From NCBI GenBank assembly GCA_035715725.1, contig DASTKT010000086.1:1-35334 (forward strand): a stretch of 35,334 nucleotides of DNA, given 5' to 3'. Position 1 is the first letter of the stretch. Each line of letters starts with the position of its first letter. The position numbers and the translations under genes are program-made. Shown one piece after another: positions 16,555 through 24,669 of the stretch. This stretch comes from JADGGV01 sp035715725 (lineage in GTDB: Bacteria; Gemmatimonadota; Gemmatimonadetes; Longimicrobiales; RSA9). The notes under the pieces are model-generated. The model saw only the letters and a program-made list of their open reading frames with translations. It was not told the origin of the DNA and searched no databases.

Positions 16555-17512
16555 CCATTTCTACCCACCGGAGTACCTGGATGCGCTGCGGCGGGGCCCG
16601 TCGGCCGTGCGCGTGAGCACGGACGCGGAGGGGAACCCCGTGCTGCACTACCCGGGCGACTACAACGTGGCCGTGCCGGGGCACCGCGACATCGAGCACC
16701 GCGAGGCGGTGCTGGAGGAGCACGGCGTCGCGCTGCAGGTGCTCTCGCTGACGACGCCGGGCACGCACGTCGAGACGCCGGCGCGCGCGGTCGAGCTCGC
16801 GCGGCTCGTGAACGACGCGTTCGCGGCGCTGCGCTCGCGGCCGAGCGGGCGCTTCACGGCGTATGCGACGCTGCCGCTGAACGATCCGCTCGCGTCCGCC
16901 CGCGAGCTGGAGCGGGCCGTGACCGAGCTGGGCCTGCCGGGCGCGATGCTGTTCAGCAACGTGAACGGCGTGCCGCTCTCCGACGAGCGCTTCTGGCCGC
17001 TGTACGAGCGCGCGGACGCGCTCGGCGCGGTGCTGCACATCCACCCGACGAACCCGCCGGACGTGCGTGCCATGCAGCGCTACTGGCTGATGCCGCTCGT
17101 GGGCTTCCTGTTCGACACGACGCTCGCGGCCGCGGGGCTCGTCTTCGCGGGCGTGCCGGAGCGGTTCCCCGGGATCCGCTGGGTGCTCGGCCACCTGGGC
17201 GGCGCGATCCCGTATCTGGCCGAGCGGCTCGACCGCGGCTTCGAGGCGTTCCCCGAGTGCCGCGCGAACATCGACCGCCCGCCGAGCGAATACCTGCGCG
17301 AGTTCTACCTCGACACGGTCAACTTCGACCCGTCCGCGCTGCGCCTGGCGCACGCCTTCGCCGCGCCCGGCCGGATCCTGGGCGGCAGCGACTACCCGCA
17401 CCGGATCGGCAGCATCCCCTCGATGATCGAGAGCCTGTCGGCCGTGGACGCGCCGGCGGCGGAGCGGGAGGGGATGCTGGGCGGGAACGCGGCGAGGCTG
17501 CTGGGGGTGTGA
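16532..17512 (+). CDS. ACMSD-like amidohydrolase (amidohydrolase_2 family)
   Basis: 326 aa from GTG 16532, selected because AAGGAGAGG lies upstream at ideal spacing and the protein then begins VRILDVHNHFYPPEY; a GTG at 16502 adds ten non-conserved residues. It is a TIM-barrel metal enzyme with HxH (HNH) in strand 1, HIHPTN in the middle barrel, LGHLGGAIPYLAERLDRGF and a C-terminal GSDYPH. This is the 2-amino-3-carboxymuconate-semialdehyde decarboxylase/gamma-resorcylate decarboxylase pattern with one Zn. It overlaps the permease gene by 23 bp. Together they suggest uptake and decarboxylation or hydrolysis of an aromatic or amino-acid-derived acid. Exact substrate unknown. Confidence 0.9.
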   Translation: MRILDVHNHFYPPEYLDALRRGPSAVRVSTDAEGNPVLHYPGDYNVAVPGHRDIEHREAVLEEHGVALQVLSLTTPGTHVETPARAVELARLVNDAFAALRSRPSGRFTAYATLPLNDPLASARELERAVTELGLPGAMLFSNVNGVPLSDERFWPLYERADALGAVLHIHPTNPPDVRAMQRYWLMPLVGFLFDTTLAAAGLVFAGVPERFPGIRWVLGHLGGAIPYLAERLDRGFEAFPECRANIDRPPSEYLREFYLDTVNFDPSALRLAHAFAAPGRILGGSDYPHRIGSIPSMIESLSAVDAPAAEREGMLGGNAARLLGV

Positions 17513-17536
17513 GGCGCGCGGCGCCTCCTCACCCCC

Positions 17537-18931
17537 TCACCCCACCAGCTCCAGCCGCGCCGGCTGCCCCCGGTAGCTCTTCAGCTTCCGATACAACGTG
17601 CGCCGGTCGATGCCGAGGAGGTCGGCGGCGCGGCCGCGGTGGCCGTGGACCTCCTGGAGCACGTCCATGATGTACTCGCGCTCGAGGCGCTCGAGGTCCC
17701 AGCGCTCGCGGCGCGCCTGCTCGAGGAGCGTGCGGGTGGACTCGCGGTTCTCGCCGGCGGGCGGGTCGAAGCGGATCGTCGCCTCGCCGGTGTACGTGAT
17801 CATGGCCCGTTCGATGAAGTTCTCGAGCTCGCGGACGTTGCCGGGCCAGTCGTACTCGGTGAGGCGGGTCAGCGTCTCGGCGGAGATCGCGGGCGGCTGG
17901 ATCCCGTTCTCCGCGGCGAAGCGGCGGCGGAAATGGTCGGCGAGGAGCGGGATGTCGCTTCGTCGCTCCCGGAGCGGCGGCACGCGGATCGGGAAGACGT
18001 TGAGCCGGTAGTACAGGTCCTCGCGGAAGCGGCCCTCGCGCACCTCCACGGCCAGGTCCACGTTCGTGGCGACGACGAGCCGGAAGTCGACCGGGATCGG
18101 CTGGTTGCCGCCGACGCGGTGGATCGTCCGCTCCTGCAGCACCCGGAGCAGCTTCACCTGGATGGCGGCCGACATCGTGCTGATCTCGTCCAGGAACAGC
18201 GACCCGCCCTGCGCCTCCTCGATGAGCCCGCGGCGCGTGCCGACGGCGCCGGTGAAGCTGCCGCGGACGTGCCCGAACAGCTCGGACTCGAGCAGCGTCT
18301 CCGGCAGCGCCGAGCAGTTGATCGGGATGAACGGGCGGGAGGCGCGGTCGGAGAGGTCGTGGATCGCCCGGGCGACGAGCTCCTTGCCGGTGCCGGTCTC
18401 GCCGATGACCAGGACCGTCGCGCGCATCGGCGCGACGCGGGCGAGCAGCTCGAACATCCGCTCGAGCACGGGCGCGCGGCCGACGATGCGGGCGTGGCCG
18501 CGCTGCCCGCGCTCCGTGCGCAGCCGGGCGACCTCTTGCCGGAGCTCCTTCTCGCGGACCGCGCGCTCGAGGACGAGGAGCAGCTCGTCCGTGTGGAGCG
18601 GCTTCGTCAGGTAGTCGAGCGCGCCGAGCTTCATGGCCTCGACCGCGGTATCGACGGAGCCGTGCCCGGTCATCAGGACGAAGCGGGTGTCGGTGCCGAG
18701 CGCGCGCCCGGCCGCGAGCACCTGCATTCCGTCCATGTCGGGGAGGTGGAGGTCGAGCAGGGCGACGTCGGGGACGCCGCGCTCCAGCGCCGCCAGCGCC
18801 TCGGCGCCGTCGCGGGCCGGGTCCACGCGGTAGCCCTTCTCCGCGAGGAGCTGGGTCAGGAGCCGTCGGGTCAGCTCGTCGTCGTCGACGACGAGCACAT
18901 GCGCGCCGGGAGCGACCGGGAGTTGCTCCAT
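17537..18931 (-). CDS. NtrC-family sigma-54-dependent response regulator
   Basis: 464 aa. The ATG at 18931 is where the receiver domain logically begins; its ribosome site is weak. Receiver: acidic D16-D18, phospho-acceptor D60 and K110 (TKPLH). AAA+ domain: Walker A GETGTGKE (177-184), the sigma-54 contact loop as GSFTGA (224-229, Ser in place of the usual Ala) and Walker B LFLDE (245-249). It also has RLVVATN, FREDLYYRLNVFPIRVPPLR and YDWPGNVRELENFIERA. A Fis-type HTH lies at the C-terminus (HRGRAADLLGIDRRTLYRKL). It should activate sigma-54 promoters. No kinase gene is adjacent; it lies downstream of the exporter operon, 220 bp away. Confidence 0.95.
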   Translation of the reverse strand: MEQLPVAPGAHVLVVDDDELTRRLLTQLLAEKGYRVDPARDGAEALAALERGVPDVALLDLHLPDMDGMQVLAAGRALGTDTRFVLMTGHGSVDTAVEAMKLGALDYLTKPLHTDELLLVLERAVREKELRQEVARLRTERGQRGHARIVGRAPVLERMFELLARVAPMRATVLVIGETGTGKELVARAIHDLSDRASRPFIPINCSALPETLLESELFGHVRGSFTGAVGTRRGLIEEAQGGSLFLDEISTMSAAIQVKLLRVLQERTIHRVGGNQPIPVDFRLVVATNVDLAVEVREGRFREDLYYRLNVFPIRVPPLRERRSDIPLLADHFRRRFAAENGIQPPAISAETLTRLTEYDWPGNVRELENFIERAMITYTGEATIRFDPPAGENRESTRTLLEQARRERWDLERLEREYIMDVLQEVHGHRGRAADLLGIDRRTLYRKLKSYRGQPARLELVG

Positions 18932-19067
18932 TATGTTCGTCCGTGGCTCGAGGGTTCGGACGGACGCCGCGTGGCGGAGCTGGCGGAACGGCGTCCGGCA
19001 GTCCGCGGACTGGTCGGCGCCGTCGCCTACGCCCGCAAGATCGGCCGGCGGCGCGGGCGCGACCATA

Positions 19068-19099
19068 GGGGAGGCGCCGCGCCGCGCAGGGGCTTCCCC
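19068..19099. terminator. hairpin after the HlyD-family gene
   Basis: GGGGAGGC (19068-19075) can pair with GCTTCCCC (19092-19099) with one G-U pair. It lies about 50 bp past the stop of the HlyD-family gene on the minus strand. The right arm is part of a nested GGGGCTTCCCC mini-hairpin (19089-19099). No T-run, so termination is only a possibility. Confidence 0.35.
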
Positions 19100-19151
19100 G
19101 GACAGGACGCGTGGGAGTTCGCCGGACGGAGCGCGCCTGACAGCGGCGGCG

Positions 19152-20357
19152 TCACCGGCTCCGGATGCGCGTCCCCTCGGCGATGCGGTCGGACGGGAAG
19201 AGGACGACCCGCTCGCCGGCGCGCAGCCCGGACAGCACCTCGACCCGCTCCCCACCGCGGTGCCCGATCGTGACGCGCCGGCCGCGCGTCCGCCCGGACT
19301 CCGCGGTGAACACCCGCCATTCGGCTCCCTGCCGGAACAGCGCCGTCGCCGGGACCGTCAGCACGGACGGCGCCTGCCAGGTGACGATCCGGGCGACGGC
19401 GTGGAAGCCGTCGCCGAGCGCGGCCGGCGCGTCCGCGACGTCGGCGATGACGCGCACGCGGTGCTCCTCGACGCCGAGCGCCGAGACCTTCGTGAAGGCG
19501 GAGGGCTCGACGCGCAGCACGCGGCCGCGCAGCGTCCCGGCACCGCCCCAGTCGTCGAGCAGGACGGGCGCGCCGGCGCAGATGGCGACGGCGTCCGTGG
19601 TCAGCACCTCGATCACCAGCTCGAGCGAGCCCGGATCGCCGACCTCGAGGACGGGCGTGCCGGCGGGGAGGATCCGCTCGCTCTCCTCGAAGACGCGGAG
19701 CACGCGCCCGGCGGCCGGCGCGCGCACGGCGACGAGCGTCCGCCCCGCCGCGCCGGAGGTCGGCGCCGGCGCCGCCGCGGACAGGCCGAGCAGCGTGGCG
19801 CGCGCCGCGTCGAGCTCCGCCGCGGCGCCGCGGGCCTCGGCGGTGGCCGCCTCGTAGTCGCGCGCCCGGCTCGTGGCGAGCAGCGACGCCGCCTCGTAAT
19901 CCGCGGGCGAGAGCGCGCCGGCATCCCGCAGCGAGCGCCGGCGCTCCAGGTCGCGCCGGGCCTGATCCAGAGCCTGGCGCGCCGGCACGAGCGCCGAGCG
20001 CGCGCCGGCGAGGCGGGACGCGGCCGCGGCGACGCGCGCGCGGGCTTCGGCCTCGGCGCGGGCGTCGGCGGGCGCCGGCGCGATGCGGGCGAGGACGTCG
20101 CCGGCGGCCACCTCGTCGCCCGGGCGGAGCGCGAGCCGGGCCAGCCGCCCGGTGATCGGCGCGGCGACGACGAAGCGGTCGCGGACGCGGGCGATGGCCT
20201 CCTCCTCGACGGCGACCTGCAGCGGCCCGCGGCCGACCGCCGCGAGCTCCACCTCGACGGGCACGGGGCGCAGCGCCAGATAGAGCGTGGTCGCGATCGC
20301 GGCGGCGACGCCCACGCCCCACCAGCGGCGACCCCGGCCTCTGCGGCTCCTGGACAT
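19152..20357 (-). CDS. HlyD/RND-type periplasmic adaptor (membrane fusion protein)
   Basis: 401 aa. An N-terminal Arg-rich stretch and one anchor helix (about 12-30, WGVGVAAAIATTLYLAL) are followed by a first lipoyl half (about 50-92, ITGRLARLALRPGDEVAAGD). An alanine-rich alpha-hairpin spans about 93-185 and ends ARATLLGL, then come the second lipoyl half (VRAPAAGRVLRVFEESERIL), beta-barrel and C-terminal domain. It starts 4 bp after the permease stop, with its GGGAG inside the permease gene, so translation is coupled. It links an inner-membrane ABC exporter to the outer envelope in MacA/DevB-like systems. Third gene of a three-gene operon (ATPase, permease, adaptor). Confidence 0.93.
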   Translation of the reverse strand: MSRSRRGRGRRWWGVGVAAAIATTLYLALRPVPVEVELAAVGRGPLQVAVEEEAIARVRDRFVVAAPITGRLARLALRPGDEVAAGDVLARIAPAPADARAEAEARARVAAAASRLAGARSALVPARQALDQARRDLERRRSLRDAGALSPADYEAASLLATSRARDYEAATAEARGAAAELDAARATLLGLSAAAPAPTSGAAGRTLVAVRAPAAGRVLRVFEESERILPAGTPVLEVGDPGSLELVIEVLTTDAVAICAGAPVLLDDWGGAGTLRGRVLRVEPSAFTKVSALGVEEHRVRVIADVADAPAALGDGFHAVARIVTWQAPSVLTVPATALFRQGAEWRVFTAESGRTRGRRVTIGHRGGERVEVLSGLRAGERVVLFPSDRIAEGTRIRSR

Positions 20358-20361
20358 ACGG

Positions 20362-22716
20362 TCACTCCCTCGTCTTGAGGACCTCGACGAGGTCCATGCG
20401 GGAGATGCGGCGGACGACGGCGAGCCCGGCCACGACCGAGGCGAGCACGATGACGCCGGCGGCGAGCACGAACGTCGGTGGCCGGATCGTGAGGGGAATC
20501 CGGTAGACCTCCGAGTGGAGCGCCGTGATCAGCACCCAGCAGAACGCGGCGCCGATGGCGTAGCCGATGGGGATGCCGGCCGCCATGAGCAGCGCCTGCT
20601 CGCCGAGCAGGATCGAGCCGACCTCGCGCTCGGTGAAGCCGAGGACGCGCAGGCTGGCCAGCTCGCGGCCGCGCTCGGAGAGCGTGATGCGGGCGCCGTT
20701 GTAGACGATGCCGAGCGCGATCACGCCGGCCAGGATCGACAGGATGACGGCGTTGTAGCGGAGGCTGCGCGTCATCTCGTTGCGGAAGTTGAGCAGCAGC
20801 GCGTGGCGGGAGGACACGCCGGCGAGGAGCGGCATGCGCTTGAGCGCGCGGTAGACGTCGGCCTCGGCGGCGGCGTCGAGCGCCAGGTCGGCGCCGGAGG
20901 CGGCGGGCGCCTCGCCGAGGAGCCGGGCCAGCGCGCGGAGGTCCATGTAGGCTGCGGTGCCGAGCAGCTCGTCGACCGTGGCGGCGACGGGGACGCGGCG
21001 CACCGGCCGCGCGCCCTCGAGCACCTCGACCGTGAGCGAGTCCCCGGGCCGGACGCCGAGCACCTCGGCGAGCGTCGTGGTGAGCAGCAGCCCGTCGGGC
21101 GGGAGCGTGACCGGCATGCCGTCGCGGTCGGCCACGCGGCGGAGCGCGGTGCCGGGCTCGAGGCCCATGATCCCGAGGCGGCGGCTGCGCTGCGCGGCGC
21201 GCAGCCGGACCGGCACGGCGCGCCACGTCTCGACGCGCGTCACGCCGGGCAGGTGCGCCAGGTCGTGGCGGACCGCGAGCGCGCGCGGCCCGCGGAACGC
21301 CACCGTCAGGTCCTGCCGCTGCGTGACGTAGAACTGCAGGTCGGCCATGTAGTTGATGGCGTCGAAGAAGAAGAAGCCGGTGATCAGGATCGAGGTCCCG
21401 AGGCCGACGCCGAGCGCGGAGAGGAACGCCCTTGCCGGCCGCCGCACGAGCGAGCGGAGCACCATGCGCGCGTCGGGCGCGAGCCGCGGGAGGAGCCGGT
21501 CGATGCGGCCGGCGTGGAAGCGCGCGGGCGCCTCCGGGCGCATGGCCTCGGCCGGCGGCAGCCGCACGGCGCGGCGCACGGCGGCCAGCGCGCCACCGGC
21601 CGCGGCCGCCGCGCTCAGCGCCACGGAGCCGAGGACGAGCCCCCAGCTCGCCCGGTAGCGCAGGTCCGGGAAGCGGAAGTACTCGCCGTAGAGCCGCGTG
21701 AACCCGCGACCGAGCCAGAGCCCGCCACCGATCCCGAGGAGCGCGCCCAGGAGCACGACGAGCAGCGCGAAGCGCAGGTAGTGGCGGCCGACGTCGACAT
21801 CCGTGTAGCCGAACGCCTTGAGCACGCCGATCTGGTCGCGCTCGATGCCGACCAGGCGGCTCAGCACCACGTTCAGCAGGAACGCGGCGACGCCGAGGAA
21901 GATGAGCGGGACGACGATGCCGGTGATGCGGTTCTGCCGCTCCTCGTCGCGCAGGATCCGGTTGGACGGCTGGTCCTCGCGGCCATAGGCGCCGAACCCG
22001 CCCCACGGGCGGAGCACGCCGTCCACCGCGTCGACGACGGCGTCCGTGCTGGCGCCCGGCGCCAGCGAGAGGACGACGTCGTTGAACGCGCCGCGCATGG
22101 CGTAGGCGAAGGCCAGCGCGTCGCGGTCCATCCACAGCACGCCGTAGAGGCGGTTGTTCGTGATGAAGAGCCCGGGTTGCGCCTCGAAGACGTACTCCGG
22201 CGAGAGCGCGACGCCCACCACGTGCAGCCGCTGCCAGCGGCCGTTGACGACGGCGCCGAGCGAGTCGCCGACGCGGAGCGCGTTCGCCTCCGCGAAGCGC
22301 TCGCTCAGCACGGCCTCGCCGGCGCGGCCGGGCTCGGGGAGCCTCCCCGCCCGCAGGTGCAGCAGGTTCAGCCCGCCGGTGCGCCGCGGCACGGAGACGA
22401 CGTGGCCGGTGGCCGGCTCGCGCAGCCCGGGCACGTCGAGCGTGACGTCGAGCACGACGCGCGTCTCGACGGCCGTGACGCCCGGGAGCCGCGCCAGCCG
22501 GTCGGCGACGCCCTCCGGCGCGCGCTTCAGCGAGGCGAAGACGTCGCCGAAGCGGGAAGCGCGGTAGTAGCGCTCGCGGGCGTCGTCGAGCGAGTCGTAG
22601 GTGCTGCGCATGCCGACCACGACCATGACGCCGCACGCCACGAGCGAGGCGATGGAGAGGACCTGCCAGCGCAGGCGCCAGAGGTCGCGGGCGAGCTTGC
22701 GGTCGAGCGCGCGCAC
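20362..22716 (-). CDS. FtsX-domain ABC transporter permease (YbbP-like)
   Basis: 784 aa from a GTG at 22716, 7 bp after the ATPase stop. A first transmembrane helix (VLSIASLVACGVMVVVGM) leads to a large periplasmic region. A first FtsX block (about 255-395: VPLIFLGVAAFLLNVVLSRL and LKAFGYTDVDVGRHYLRFAL), a central helix (SALGVGLGTSILITGFFFF), a second periplasmic region and a terminal FtsX block (about 655-784: LASLRVLGFTEREVGSILLG) follow. The ten-helix layout matches the YbbP/type VII ABC group, which couple ATP use to envelope export or mechanical work rather than classical import. It works with the ATPase upstream and the adaptor downstream. Substrate unknown. Confidence 0.92.
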   Translation of the reverse strand: MRALDRKLARDLWRLRWQVLSIASLVACGVMVVVGMRSTYDSLDDARERYYRASRFGDVFASLKRAPEGVADRLARLPGVTAVETRVVLDVTLDVPGLREPATGHVVSVPRRTGGLNLLHLRAGRLPEPGRAGEAVLSERFAEANALRVGDSLGAVVNGRWQRLHVVGVALSPEYVFEAQPGLFITNNRLYGVLWMDRDALAFAYAMRGAFNDVVLSLAPGASTDAVVDAVDGVLRPWGGFGAYGREDQPSNRILRDEERQNRITGIVVPLIFLGVAAFLLNVVLSRLVGIERDQIGVLKAFGYTDVDVGRHYLRFALLVVLLGALLGIGGGLWLGRGFTRLYGEYFRFPDLRYRASWGLVLGSVALSAAAAAGGALAAVRRAVRLPPAEAMRPEAPARFHAGRIDRLLPRLAPDARMVLRSLVRRPARAFLSALGVGLGTSILITGFFFFDAINYMADLQFYVTQRQDLTVAFRGPRALAVRHDLAHLPGVTRVETWRAVPVRLRAAQRSRRLGIMGLEPGTALRRVADRDGMPVTLPPDGLLLTTTLAEVLGVRPGDSLTVEVLEGARPVRRVPVAATVDELLGTAAYMDLRALARLLGEAPAASGADLALDAAAEADVYRALKRMPLLAGVSSRHALLLNFRNEMTRSLRYNAVILSILAGVIALGIVYNGARITLSERGRELASLRVLGFTEREVGSILLGEQALLMAAGIPIGYAIGAAFCWVLITALHSEVYRIPLTIRPPTFVLAAGVIVLASVVAGLAVVRRISRMDLVEVLKTRE

Positions 22717-22723
22717 GGCGGCC

Positions 22724-23485
22724 TCACCACTCGATCTCGTCGAGGGACGCGCGGCGGGCGTTGCGGCGCTCCTCGACGATGCGGCCGCTGCTGAGCCGCA
22801 CGACCCGGTCGGCCATGGCGGCGATGGCGGCGTTGTGCGTGATGATCGCCGTCGTGGTGCCGAGCTCGCGGTTCACGCGGTCGAGCACGGCGAGGACGAT
22901 CTTTCCGGTCTCGGCGTCGAGCGCGCCGGTCGGCTCGTCGCAGAGCAGCACGTCCGGGCGCTTGGCCACGGCCCGCGCAATGGCGACGCGCTGCTGCTCG
23001 CCGCCCGAGAGCTGCGCCGGGAAATGGTCGAGGCGCTCGCCGAGGCCGACGAGGCGGAGCGCGTCCTCCGGCGCCATCGGATCGTCGGCGATCTCGGTGA
23101 CGAGCTCGACGTTCTCCCGCGCCGTGAGGCTCGGGATCAGGTTGTAGAACTGGAAGACGAAGCCGACGTGCTCGCGGCGGTAGCGGGTCAGGTCCGCCTG
23201 GTCCGCGGCGACGAGGTCGTGGTCCTCGAACCAGACGCTGCCGCTCGTGGGCGTGTCGAGGCCGCCGAGGATGTTCAGCAGCGTGGACTTGCCGCTCCCG
23301 GACGCGCCGAGCAGGACGAGCAGCTCGCCCCGGTAGAGGTCCAGGTCCACGGCGCGCAGCGCCGGCACCTCGACGTCCCCCATGTGGTAGACCTTGCCCA
23401 GGCCGCGGGCGCGGAACACCGCCTGTGGCGCCGACCCGGCCGGCGGCGGCTCGAGCAAGGTGTCGAGGGCCCTCCGGCCCGCCAT
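22724..23485 (-). CDS. LolD/MacB-type ABC transporter ATPase
   Basis: 253 aa. The ATG at 23485 is preceded by GGAGGGAGAG. It carries Walker A GASGSGKST, Q-loop FVFQFYNLIPSLTARENV, signature LSGGEQQRVAIARAVA, Walker B DVLLCDEPTGALD and the H-loop THN. The FYNLIPSLTARENVEL text is typical of the LolD/MacB/YbbA group. First gene of the minus-strand exporter operon (ATPase, FtsX permease, HlyD adaptor). The first 25 residues (LEPPPAGSAP) are a non-conserved extension. Confidence 0.95.
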   Translation of the reverse strand: MAGRRALDTLLEPPPAGSAPQAVFRARGLGKVYHMGDVEVPALRAVDLDLYRGELLVLLGASGSGKSTLLNILGGLDTPTSGSVWFEDHDLVAADQADLTRYRREHVGFVFQFYNLIPSLTARENVELVTEIADDPMAPEDALRLVGLGERLDHFPAQLSGGEQQRVAIARAVAKRPDVLLCDEPTGALDAETGKIVLAVLDRVNRELGTTTAIITHNAAIAAMADRVVRLSSGRIVEERRNARRASLDEIEW

Positions 23486-23543
23486 CTCTCCCTCCGGCGA
23501 CGTATCCTCCGGAAGATCGCGGCGTGCGCCGCGCGCCGCCGTC

Positions 23544-23584
23544 GGGGAAGCCCCGCGTCCGGCGTCGGCACTTCACCGGACAGC
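23544..23584. repeat. hairpin-forming short repeat upstream of the exporter operon
   Basis: GGGGAAGCCCC (23544-23554) is the reverse complement of GGGGCTTCCCC at 19089-19099, on the other side of the exporter operon. Both are followed on the plus strand by a related GCGTSGG-N3-TTCRCCGGAC string (23563-23581 and 19110-19126). The rest of the 260-bp divergent gap is GC-rich with no clear promoter. Confidence 0.35.
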
Positions 23585-23745
23585 GGGGGGATCGCGGGCC
23601 GGGGCGCGCGCGGGTTCGCCGAGCGCGCCGCCGGCCGGGCCCGGACACCGGGCTCTCCCGGGGCGCGGGGCGTGCAGTGTGGCGCGGCCGGGGACGACGC
23701 CGCCGGGACCGACCGGGGCGACCCCTCTTCGCGTGGGAGGCGCGT

Positions 23746-24669
23746 ATGAGCTCGGCCGATCCGATCCTGCTCGCCGGGAGCGCGCACCCGGCGCTCGCCG
23801 CCTCGCTGGCCGCGGAGCTGGGCATCCGCGCCGCCGACCGCGTCGTGCAGCGCTTCCCGGACGGCGAGCTGGGGATCGAGCTCCGCGAGCCGGTCTCGGG
23901 ACGGACCGTCGTCATCGTGCAGCCCACGGCGCCGCCGGTCGCGGACAACCTGGTCGAGCTGCTCGGGCTGCTCGATGCCGCGCGGCGGGCGGGCGCCCGG
24001 CGGACGATCGCCGTGGTGCCGTACTTCGGCTACGCCCGTGGCGACAACCGGCACGGCCGCCGCGAGCCGGTCCTGGCCCGCGTGGCCGCCGACGCGATCC
24101 AGGTGGCCGGCGCGCGTCACCTGGTCGCCGTCCACCTGCATTCGCCCGCGGTCGAGGGCTTCTTCGCGATCCCGGCGGACGACGTCGACCCCGTACCGGT
24201 CCTCGGCGCGGCGCTTCAGCCCCTGCCGGAGGACGCCGTCGTCGTCTCCCCGGACCTCGGCGGCGCGCGGATGGCCACCCGCGTGGGCGCGGCGCTCGGC
24301 CGGCCCGTCGCCGTGCTCATCAAGCGCCGGCTGAGCGGCCAGAACGTCGAGATGCTGCACGTCGCCGGGGAGGTGGCCGGGCGGAGCTGCGTCATCGTGG
24401 ACGACATGATCTCGACCGGAAAGACGGTCGTGGAGGCGATGCGGGCGCTGGAGGCCGCCGGCGCGCACCCCGCGTTCGTCGTGGCCGCCACGCACGGTGT
24501 CTTCTCCGACGGCGCCGGCGCCGCGCTCCGGGATCCGCGCATCCGCGAGATCGTCGTGACCGACACCATCGCTCCGGTGCCGGAGGCGTGGCCGCCGGTC
24601 CGCGTCGTGACCATCGTGCCGGCGCTCGCGGCGGCGGTGCGCGCGGCGCTGGGCGCGGCGCTCGGGTAG
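23746..24669 (+). CDS. ribose-phosphate pyrophosphokinase (PRPP synthetase) family
   Basis: 307 aa. The ATG at 23746 has GGGAGG five bases upstream. Family landmarks are RFPDGELGIEL, PYFGYARGDNRHGRREPV, VAVHLHSPAVEGFFAIPADD, KRRL (catalytic flexible-loop Lys/Arg) and the PRPP loop CVIVDDMISTGKTV. It makes PRPP from ribose-5-phosphate and ATP if canonical. It differs from housekeeping Prs: GDNRHGRREP replaces the usual QDRK..REPI, DDMISTGKT replaces DDMIDTGGT, and the N-terminus lacks the usual GN.NP start. It may therefore be a class II-like or secondary isoform with different diphosphoryl donor or regulation. It is monocistronic in appearance, which does not reveal a pathway. Confidence 0.88.
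   Translation: MSSADPILLAGSAHPALAASLAAELGIRAADRVVQRFPDGELGIELREPVSGRTVVIVQPTAPPVADNLVELLGLLDAARRAGARRTIAVVPYFGYARGDNRHGRREPVLARVAADAIQVAGARHLVAVHLHSPAVEGFFAIPADDVDPVPVLGAALQPLPEDAVVVSPDLGGARMATRVGAALGRPVAVLIKRRLSGQNVEMLHVAGEVAGRSCVIVDDMISTGKTVVEAMRALEAAGAHPAFVVAATHGVFSDGAGAALRDPRIREIVVTDTIAPVPEAWPPVRVVTIVPALAAAVRAALGAALG

Noticed and set aside
19613..22636. 1007-codon frame across the adaptor and permease genes
   Set aside because: Arg/Ala/Pro-rich shadow frame covering two well-supported genes on the same strand.
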